NCBI GenBank assembly: GCA_016710625.1
Contig: JADJVK010000008.1
Span: forward strand, 1-64,000
DNA length: 64,000 nucleotides
From: Saprospiraceae bacterium
GTDB taxonomy: Bacteria; Bacteroidota; Bacteroidia; Chitinophagales; Saprospiraceae
Direction of reading: 5' to 3'
Both the position numbers and the translations under genes were made by a program. Positions within the stretch are counted from its first letter, which is position 1, and each line of letters begins with the position of its first letter. This document shows positions 57,377 through 64,000 of the stretch, in pieces. Under the pieces are notes generated by a model. It did not search any database. It worked only from the letters and a program-made list of their open reading frames with translations, and was not told the DNA's origin.

Positions 57377-59476
57377 TTGTTAGACCTCCCTATTGCATAT
57401 CTAAAAGGAGTAGGCCCACAAAAGGCTGAAATGATACAGAAAGACCTAAATGTGTTTACTGTGGGTGATTTGCTATGGCAATTGCCATTTCGCTATATAG
57501 ACAAAACCAAATTTACGAGAATTGCAGATATAAATGAGGAGACGGAAAGTGTACTTATTAAAGGCATTTTAAGAAGAGTAGAAATTATTGGAGATGGAGC
57601 AAAAAAAAGAGCTGTCGCTAGAATTCGGGATGAAAGTGGGTTTGTTGATTTAGTTTGGTTCAAAGGTATCAATTGGTTGGAAAAAAATTTAGAGTCTGGA
57701 GCCGCTTATATTGTATATGGGAAACCGCAATTTTTTAATACCAATTACTCTATTCCACATCCAGAAATGGAATTGGCGAATGAAGAAAATCAGCAAAATG
57801 CACTGACTTTTGCACCGATTTATGCCAGTACGGAAAAGTTGAATAATAGAGGCCTGGATGTAAAAGCTAGGCGAAAACTCATATTACAAATTTTTGAGAA
57901 ACTAAAGCAAAGTGATATACCAGAATTCATTCCACCACAAATTATTTCAAAATTAAAATTAATAGATAGATATCAGGCTATTGTAAAAATTCATTTCCCC
58001 AAAAGTGAGGAAGAATTGGAACAGGCAACTAGAAGATTGAAATTTGAAGAGCTATTTGTGATTCAGATGCGGCTCTTAATGCTTAAAAAGCTAAGAAAAT
58101 CAAGTATCAAAGGGCATACCTTCTCCATTGTAGGTGAAAAATTTAATGAATTCTATAAAAACAAGCTTCCATTTTCTCTCACTGAAGCTCAAAAAAGAGT
58201 GCTTAAAGAGATTAGGAAAGATTTGGGAGCTGGTGTGCAGATGAATAGATTGGTACAAGGAGATGTGGGTAGCGGAAAGACAATAGTCGCATTTCTAAGC
58301 ATGCTGATTGGATTAGATAATGGGTTTCAAGCCTGCATGATGGCACCAACAGAAATATTAGCTCGTCAGCATTACGAAGGATTATCCGCTTTTGGTGAAT
58401 TAATAGGTGTGAAAATAGAATTTTTATCTGGTAGTATCAAAGGAAAAAAAAGAGCAGCTATTTTAGAAGATTTAATTTCTGGTGAAATAGATATTTTGAT
58501 AGGGACTCATGCTTTGATTGAAGACCCTGTACAATTTAAAAATCTAGGATTAGCAATAATTGATGAGCAGCACCGATTTGGTGTGGAGCAAAGGGGAAAA
58601 CTTTGGAATAAAAGCAAACCATTTCCACCTCACATCTTGGTAATGACTGCCACACCAATTCCAAGAACATTAGCTATGACTTTATATGGCGATTTGGATG
58701 TTTCTGTCATCGATGAATTACCACCAGGCAGAAAACCCATCACCACCCTCCATTGGACTGAAAATCAAAGGCTTCGTTTGAAAGGATTTATCAAAGAAGA
58801 AATAGACAAGGGAAGGCAGATTTATATCGTTTATCCGCTCATTGAAGAATCCGAAAAAATGGATTTACTAGATTTGATGCAGGGGTACGAAAATATTCAA
58901 AGAGATTTCCCGATGCCTGATTATCAAGTCAGCATTGTGCATGGAAAATTGAAAAATGCAGAAAAAGATTATGAAATGCAGCGGTTTGTCGCTGGGAAAT
59001 GTCAAATCATGGTGGCAACAACGGTGATAGAAGTAGGCGTCAATGTTCCAAATGCTTCTGTTATGATAATCGAAAACTCTGAAAGGTTTGGGTTATCACA
59101 ACTACATCAATTGAGAGGTAGGGTTGGAAGAGGGGCTGATCAATCATTTTGCATTTTAATGTCCAGTTTCAAATTGACTTCAGATAGCAGAGAGAAGCTA
59201 AAAACGATGGTTCGAACGACAAATGGATTTGAAATTGCCGAAGTAGATTTGAAATTGAGGGGTCCAGGAGACATTGAAGGCACCCAACAAAGTGGATTAC
59301 TAAATCTGAGAATAGCCAATTTGGCAAAAGATGGTATTATCTTGCAAACTGCTAGAGATTTAGCTATTGAAATCCTAGATTTCGACCCCACATTATCTGC
59401 ACCCAATCATCTTTCTTTGAAAAATCATCTTGAACAAATCAAGAAATACGCCAATGTTTGGAGTAGGATCAGTTAG
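57377..59476 (+). CDS. recG: ATP-dependent DNA helicase RecG
   Basis: 699 residues. N-terminal wedge/OB domain (LPIAYLKGVGPQKAEMI, VDLVWFKGINWLEKN), helicase motifs LVQGDVGSGKTIVAFLSM (I), IDEQHRFGVEQRG (II), VMTATPIPRTLAMT (III), and C-terminal VATTVIEVGVNVPNASVMI and SQLHQLRGRVGRGADQSFC (V, VI). It remodels stalled forks and Holliday junctions. The start is TTG 57377 (LDLPIAYLKG is conserved); no nearby in-frame ATG. Confidence 0.95.
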   Translation: MLDLPIAYLKGVGPQKAEMIQKDLNVFTVGDLLWQLPFRYIDKTKFTRIADINEETESVLIKGILRRVEIIGDGAKKRAVARIRDESGFVDLVWFKGINWLEKNLESGAAYIVYGKPQFFNTNYSIPHPEMELANEENQQNALTFAPIYASTEKLNNRGLDVKARRKLILQIFEKLKQSDIPEFIPPQIISKLKLIDRYQAIVKIHFPKSEEELEQATRRLKFEELFVIQMRLLMLKKLRKSSIKGHTFSIVGEKFNEFYKNKLPFSLTEAQKRVLKEIRKDLGAGVQMNRLVQGDVGSGKTIVAFLSMLIGLDNGFQACMMAPTEILARQHYEGLSAFGELIGVKIEFLSGSIKGKKRAAILEDLISGEIDILIGTHALIEDPVQFKNLGLAIIDEQHRFGVEQRGKLWNKSKPFPPHILVMTATPIPRTLAMTLYGDLDVSVIDELPPGRKPITTLHWTENQRLRLKGFIKEEIDKGRQIYIVYPLIEESEKMDLLDLMQGYENIQRDFPMPDYQVSIVHGKLKNAEKDYEMQRFVAGKCQIMVATTVIEVGVNVPNASVMIIENSERFGLSQLHQLRGRVGRGADQSFCILMSSFKLTSDSREKLKTMVRTTNGFEIAEVDLKLRGPGDIEGTQQSGLLNLRIANLAKDGIILQTARDLAIEILDFDPTLSAPNHLSLKNHLEQIKKYANVWSRIS

Positions 59477-59523
59477 GTATTCGATAATATAATACTTTAT
59501 CTAAATTCCTTTTTTCTGAAACA

Positions 59524-59557
59524 ACAAAGCCTGAAATTTGAAAATCTCAGGCTTTGT
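59524..59557. terminator. Hairpin between recG and lysA
   Basis: ACAAAGCCTGA with TCAGGCTTTGT plus AATTT/AAAAT in the loop; good stem, but no clear T-run on either strand, so termination is only likely. Confidence 0.5.
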
Positions 59558-59646
59558 AATTCTATTATCTTATTAGTTTAATAATCAGTATTTTTAGTAA
59601 CCTCCTAGATTTCTATTAACCTAATAATTTTGTTTATAATTTTTTC

Positions 59647-60717
59647 TTATTTTAACCCTTCAATTTCAATTTGATTTCTAGTAAGGTCTTCCAAATCTTC
59701 CCTTTTTCTAATCAGATAATCTTTGCCATCCAAAATCATCACTTCTGCTGGACGAAATCGAGAATTATAATTGGAAGCCATGGAATAGCAATAGGCTCCA
59801 GCATTGTAAAAACACAACACATCCGTCTCTATCACTTAATGAATTACTCTATTCACCGCAAAAGTATCCGTTTCACAAATATATCCAACGACTGTATAAA
59901 TCCTTGGCTTTTCATCCGTATTTGTCACATTCACTATGTGATGATAGGCATCATAAAACATGGGGCGAATCAAATGATTCAAACCAGTATCTAATCCAAC
60001 AAAAACGGAGGATGTAGTTGTCTTCACCACATTTGCTTTTGCAAAAAAGTAACCTGCTTCACTCACCAAAAATTTACCTGGCTCGAACATCAAGGTCAAA
60101 TTTTTACCATATTCTGTACAGAATTCATTGAATCTTTGAGAAATTTTTTCGCCTAGTTCTTCGATATCTGTTGCAATATCATCTGGCTTATAAGGCACTT
60201 TGAAGCCACTTCCAAAATCTAAATAATCTAAATTTTTAAAATTCTTGGCAACACTAAACATAATTTCTGCACCTTGCAAGAATACTCCAACATCGTAAAT
60301 ATCAGAACCTGTATGCATATGCAAACCTTCCACTTTTAACCCAGTAGTCTCCACTACTCTCAAAACATGTGGCATCTGATGAATTGATATTCCAAATTTT
60401 GAATCGATATGTCCTACCGAAATTTTTGAATTTCCACCAGCCATTATATGTGGGTTGATCCGAATGCAAACAGGAATAGTTGGATGCATCTGACCAAATT
60501 GCTCCAAAGTGGAAATATTGTCAATATTAATCCTAACGCCTTCTTTTACAGCCATTTCCAACTCTTCTATTGATACTCCACTTGGTGTAAAAACTATATC
60601 AGAAGCAGAAAAGCCAGCAATTTTTGCCAACAATACTTCTTGGATAGAAACTGTGTCGCAACCTGAGCCTAGATTTTTTCCCCCACTCAAAAAATACTTA
60701 CTTTCAACTAATTGCAT
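59647..60717 (-). pseudogene. lysA: Diaminopimelate decarboxylase, N-terminal deletion and in-frame stop
   Basis: The sequence starts MQLVESKYF, then jumps to GSGCDTVSIQEVLLAKIAGF. The roughly 55-60 residues that normally lie between, including the YAxKAN Lys that binds pyridoxal phosphate, are absent. The middle is well kept: NPHIMAGGNSKISVGHIDSK, LHMHTGSDI, YLDFGSGFKVPY, FEPGKFLVSEAGYF, VVGYICETDTFAVNRV. A TAA at 59836-59838 (expected Glu) interrupts NRVIH-stop-VIETDVLCFYNAGAY in the same frame, before CYSMASNYNSRFRPAEVMI. The enzyme makes lysine from meso-diaminopimelate. Two independent lesions make this a pseudogene, or a misassembled and mis-called locus. Confidence 0.85.
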
Positions 60718-60772
60718 TTCAATAAATTTTTATTTCAAACCCAAAATATTAATAATTGTAATATTTTATAGG

Positions 60773-61849
60773 TTATAACCATTTTTTTCTTTTAAAATAA
60801 TATAAAAAGCAAATAAATAATAATCCCATAAATCCTAGGCAATAATAATATCCATATTGCCAATCCAATTCGGGCATGTATTTGAAATTCATACCATAAA
60901 GCCCAACAACAAAGGTCAATGGAATAAAAATAGTAGAAATTATGGTCAAAACCCTGATGACATGATTGGTTTTATTATTTAATTCTGCTGAGTAGGTTTC
61001 TTGAAGATTGGTTACTATTTCTCTCAAAAAGTCTGCTTTATCTATCACTTGATGTGTATGATCATATAAATCTCTTAGATAAAGTTTTATAGAATTATCA
61101 AAAATGACACTTTCAACTCTCATAACTCTAGAAAGTGCTTCCCTTAAAGGATAAATTGCTTTTCTGATGATGAGTAATTGATGTTTGTATTCGTAGAGTT
61201 TGATTTTATTTCTAAATACTGGATTGAAAATAATCTCATTTTCTAAATCGTAAAGGTCATTTTCAATTTTATTAATGGTTTCAATATATTTGTCCACCAT
61301 CATATCCAATAATGAATAAGCTAAGTATTCTGCTTTTTTAGACCTTATTTTCCCTTTATCATCATTAAGCCTTTTCCTTAATAATTCAAATTGGTCAAAT
61401 TCATCTTCTTGAAATGATAATACAAACCCATCTCCAACAAAGATGGCTATTTGTTCTGTGGTTATTAAGCTTTCATTTGTAGATTCTGTTATTGCATTTA
61501 CAACTATAAAAACGCCATTTTCATATTCCTCAATTTTGGAAATTTGCCTTGTATTGGCAATGTCTTCCAAAACCAAATAGTGTATATTGAAGAATTTTCC
61601 AAAATTCTCTATTAAAGCTAAATCGTGTAATCCTCTGATATCATACCAAGTGACAAAGTCAGTTTGTGGGGAATGGATAGTTAGTGGAGCTTTGGAAGAA
61701 ATCAATGATTCTTTTATTGAATTTTGGTTATAGATCAGCTCCGTAACTTGTGGACGATTCACTTTCTGGTCTCCAGTAAACACAAGAGTTCCTGGAGCCA
61801 ATCCCGTTTTTTTAATTTTATTCGAAGGCTTAATTTTTTTTTGCATCAA
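60773..61849 (-). CDS. corA: Magnesium/cobalt transporter CorA
   Basis: 358 residues. A large N-terminal cytoplasmic domain (WYDIRGLHDLALIENFGKFF) and long helix (IENDLYDLENEIIFNPVFRN) are followed by two C-terminal transmembrane segments with the YGMNFKYMPEL signature (GMN) between them and a basic end (YYFKRKKWL). A pentameric channel for Mg2+ (or Co2+/Ni2+). Its ATG overlaps the mscS stop by 4 bases, so they form an operon. Confidence 0.94.
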   Translation of the reverse strand: MMQKKIKPSNKIKKTGLAPGTLVFTGDQKVNRPQVTELIYNQNSIKESLISSKAPLTIHSPQTDFVTWYDIRGLHDLALIENFGKFFNIHYLVLEDIANTRQISKIEEYENGVFIVVNAITESTNESLITTEQIAIFVGDGFVLSFQEDEFDQFELLRKRLNDDKGKIRSKKAEYLAYSLLDMMVDKYIETINKIENDLYDLENEIIFNPVFRNKIKLYEYKHQLLIIRKAIYPLREALSRVMRVESVIFDNSIKLYLRDLYDHTHQVIDKADFLREIVTNLQETYSAELNNKTNHVIRVLTIISTIFIPLTFVVGLYGMNFKYMPELDWQYGYYYCLGFMGLLFICFLYYFKRKKWL

Positions 61850-62691
61850 ATTCTATTTGAAGATGTATTTACATTCACAACTGGAAATAAAATACCAGCA
61901 GCATCAAATCTATGTTTAACTTTTTCGATAACCTCCCATCTCAAAATCGCAGCTTTGGATGTATCATCTGCCCAAGCCCAAGCCCTAATTCTAACTCCAG
62001 TGTCTAGCAAATCTATGACTCTAACTGCAACAATTGGTTGGTCACTTTTCTTATCTTCCTCCGTTCTAGCATCTCTAATTAGTGGGTGATTTAATGTTTC
62101 TTCTTGAAGGATTTTTTTTGCCAAATCTATATCTGAATGATAATCAATAGTTACTTCAATCCATTTGCATATTTTATCATCATTAAAATCAGAATTAATG
62201 ATGACTTCTTTACTGATAACATCATTTGGAATAATAATTCTTCTATTTTCAAAATCACGAATAACGGTATGTCTTAATGTGATATCTTCAACTGTTCCAC
62301 TCAAATTATCTTTGATTTTAAGTCTGTCGTTGACTCTAAAAGGTCGAAAGACAATAATCATTATCCCACTAATAATATTACTTAGAGCAGCCTGAGATGC
62401 AAAACCTATTGCAACTGCAAGAATCCCAGCACCTGCAAGTAATGATTTAGCAATTCCACGAAGTGGTTCAAATTCATTTACAGCCAAACCGAAACCAATG
62501 ATGTAGATTAAGGCAGTAATTGCATGGCGAAGGAATTTATAATTTGTGGGGTCGTTGTTGATATAAAGTGATGATTTTCTAATTAATCTTACTGCATACC
62601 TATTAAATAAATACCCAAGAATGACAGTAGCCAGAAGGATACAAATAAAAACTGGAAAACTTTTTATGGAATCAAAAAATGCAAATTTCAT
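61846..62691 (-). CDS. Small mechanosensitive channel (MscS family)
   Basis: 281 residues with three or more transmembrane segments. The pore-lining helix and beta domain read SLLAGAGILAVAIGFASQAA, LSNIISGIMIIVFRPFRVND and LSGTVEDITLRHTVIRDFEN, the standard MscS core. The C-terminal domain is VEVTIDYHSDIDLAKK-like (CKWIEVTIDYHSDIDLAKKI). It releases solutes on hypo-osmotic shock. It is followed directly by corA. Confidence 0.92.
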   Translation of the reverse strand: MKFAFFDSIKSFPVFICILLATVILGYLFNRYAVRLIRKSSLYINNDPTNYKFLRHAITALIYIIGFGLAVNEFEPLRGIAKSLLAGAGILAVAIGFASQAALSNIISGIMIIVFRPFRVNDRLKIKDNLSGTVEDITLRHTVIRDFENRRIIIPNDVISKEVIINSDFNDDKICKWIEVTIDYHSDIDLAKKILQEETLNHPLIRDARTEEDKKSDQPIVAVRVIDLLDTGVRIRAWAWADDTSKAAILRWEVIEKVKHRFDAAGILFPVVNVNTSSNRI

Positions 62692-62727
62692 TTTTGATAA
62701 TTATTGAAAACAAAAAAATAATAACTA

Positions 62728-63039
62728 TTATTCGTCTGTCAGATTAAATTTTGCTGCTGCAAGTTCATTGTATGAATGTTGATCTTTATTGTTTTTTGCT
62801 ACCAACATGCCATTATTATAAGTATTGATAGCCTCTTTCAAATTATCAGTTCTTTCATATAATTTTCCCAAATGGTAATATGTCCCAACATAGTTTGGGT
62901 GATTTGCAATAAGTTTTGAATAATAGTCAAGAGAAATGTTATCCTCTCCTTTATTCTCATATTCTTTTGCAATCGCAAATAATATAAACGGGTCTTCTTT
63001 GGTTCCGTTTAACATATCCAAAAGTCGTTCTAGTCTCAT
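62728..63039 (-). CDS. Small tetratricopeptide-repeat protein
   Basis: 103 residues containing two to three TPR units (ILFAIAKEYENKGEDNISLD, NYVGTYYHLGKLYERTDNLK, AINTYNNGMLVAKNNKDQHS). No signal peptide. It begins one base after the lepA stop and is probably co-transcribed. Likely a protein-interaction scaffold of unknown partner. Confidence 0.8.
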   Translation of the reverse strand: MRLERLLDMLNGTKEDPFILFAIAKEYENKGEDNISLDYYSKLIANHPNYVGTYYHLGKLYERTDNLKEAINTYNNGMLVAKNNKDQHSYNELAAAKFNLTDE

Positions 63040-63040
63040 A

Positions 63041-64000
63041 TTAGTCCAATTTTAAAACTTGCATAAATGCTGTTTGTGGAACTTCAACTGTTCCAAATTG
63101 TCTCATTTTCTTCTTTCCTTCCTTTTGTTTTTCTAACAATTTTCTTTTTCTCGAGATATCACCACCATAACATTTTGCGGTAACATCTTTTCTCATTGCA
63201 GAAATAGTCTCTCTTGCTATGATTTTTGCACCAATAGCGGCTTGAATTGGAATCATAAACTGATGCCTTGGAATTAAATCCTTTAATTTTTCACAGATTC
63301 TTCTTCCTACATATTCTGCCTTGCTTCTATGTACCAATGCTGAAAATGCATCTACATTTTCACCGTTCAACTTTATTTCCATTTTCACCAAATCTGATTC
63401 TCGATACCCAATTTGTTGGTAATCAAATGAAGCATATCCTCTTGTTACTGATTTTAATTTATCATAAAAATCAAAAACAATCTCAGCTAATGGCATTTCA
63501 AAAACCATCTCAACCCTTGTTTCCGTCAAATAATTCTGCTTTTTCAAAAAGCCCCTCTTATCCATACATAGGGTAATGATGGTTCCAATATATTCTGGCT
63601 TAGTGATTATCTGAGCTTCAATAAATGGCTCCTTTGCATATTCCAAAGCTGATGGATCTGGCAATTCTGCAGGTTGGCGAACGATGAATTCTTTCGCATC
63701 CTTTTTTGTAGATTTTGCGAAATATGATACGTTAGGAATCGTCACAATAATATCTTGATCAAATTCTCTTCTCAATCTTTCAGTAATAATTTCAAGATGT
63801 AACATCCCTAAAAACCCACATCTAAATCCAAATCCTAAAGCAACCGATGTCTCTGGCTCGAAAACCAACGAAGCATCATTCAATTGTAGCTTTTCTAAAC
63901 TATCTCTAAGATCTTCAAAATCATTATTATCAATTGGGTAAACACCTGCAAAAACCATTGGCTTCACCTCCTCAAATCCTTGTACGGCTTCTTTACATGG
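63041..64000 (-). CDS. lepA: Elongation factor 4 (LepA), 3' part
   Basis: The window contains the C-terminal 319 codons and the frame runs off the right edge. VKPMVFAGVYPIDNNDFEDL, ALGFGFRCGFLGMLHLEIIT, AMRKDVTAKCYGGDISRKRK and LLEKQKEGKKKMRQFGTVEV are diagnostic of LepA domains III, V and CTD. It back-translocates stalled ribosomes. The GTPase domain lies outside the window. Confidence 0.95.
   Translation of the reverse strand, partial: PCKEAVQGFEEVKPMVFAGVYPIDNNDFEDLRDSLEKLQLNDASLVFEPETSVALGFGFRCGFLGMLHLEIITERLRREFDQDIIVTIPNVSYFAKSTKKDAKEFIVRQPAELPDPSALEYAKEPFIEAQIITKPEYIGTIITLCMDKRGFLKKQNYLTETRVEMVFEMPLAEIVFDFYDKLKSVTRGYASFDYQQIGYRESDLVKMEIKLNGENVDAFSALVHRSKAEYVGRRICEKLKDLIPRHQFMIPIQAAIGAKIIARETISAMRKDVTAKCYGGDISRKRKLLEKQKEGKKKMRQFGTVEVPQTAFMQVLKLD

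Overview
The window is low-GC DNA from a member of the Bacteroidota, most likely a gliding, Saprospiria/Chitinophagia-like bacterium. The taxonomic cues are type IX secretion (T9SS) C-terminal sorting domains on many large secreted proteins, a PorP/SprF protein, GldC, a DUF4249 lipoprotein paired with a TonB-dependent receptor, a GWxTD protein, the rpmB-rpmG-DUF4295-ftsY cluster, and promoter-like -7 boxes of the Bacteroidota type TAnnTTTG (often preceded by TTG at -33). There is no rRNA and no CRISPR array. Two tRNAs are present: initiator Met and Arg-ACG.

Layout. 0-6.4 kb is a damaged stretch (HupE/UreJ-like, an exported protein, an RlmL-like methyltransferase, DinB, a vanadium-haloperoxidase-like PAP2 protein, a DUF1963-like lipoprotein), nearly all with frameshifts. 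6.5-13 kb is a same-strand run of T9SS cargo genes separated by an unusual family of degenerate 'word' tails. 13-17.4 kb holds two VOC proteins and a TonB receptor/DUF4249 pair; 17.5-25 kb an MFS transporter, thymidine kinase, two tandem outer-membrane-protein paralogues, a nuclease and an AI-2E transporter. 25-30 kb has another broken T9SS propeller gene, then surE-(membrane protein)-truB-gldC. rpoD (30 kb) is followed by an Rpn-type PD-(D/E)XK nuclease gene whose 3' end is tandemly repeated as free-standing small ORFs. 32.6-38.9 kb encodes a 1722-residue cohesin/Ig-repeat T9SS type B protein with its PorP/SprF partner. 39.6-47.4 kb is housekeeping (terC, lpxB, uppP, tRNA-fMet, M14 peptidase, rplY, DUF721, adk, LysM). 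47.5-50 kb is a SprB-like repeat protein. 50-64 kb is msrA, small lipoproteins, GWxTD, ftsY, ribosomal proteins, ribA, a glycerophosphodiester phosphodiesterase, recG, a broken lysA, corA, mscS, a TPR protein and the 3' part of lepA.

How the genes fit together. Much of the coding capacity goes to secretion-dependent surface proteins (type A and B T9SS cargo, SprB-like repeats, the PorP/SprF partner, GldC) and to outer-membrane uptake. The Rpn locus is the most interesting system. Rpn nucleases of E. coli are reported to be inhibited by a small protein translated from inside the 3' end of the same gene. Here that 3' module (internal ATG, GI-x-x repeat, C-terminal helical piece) exists again as an adjacent 70-residue ORF with a TAATG stop-start overlap, plus a third decayed copy, while the nuclease ORF itself is frameshifted exactly at the repeat. 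Many other ORFs carry one-base lesions, several in short homopolymers and including ftsY, so read-level sequence error must be excluded before calling these genes dead.
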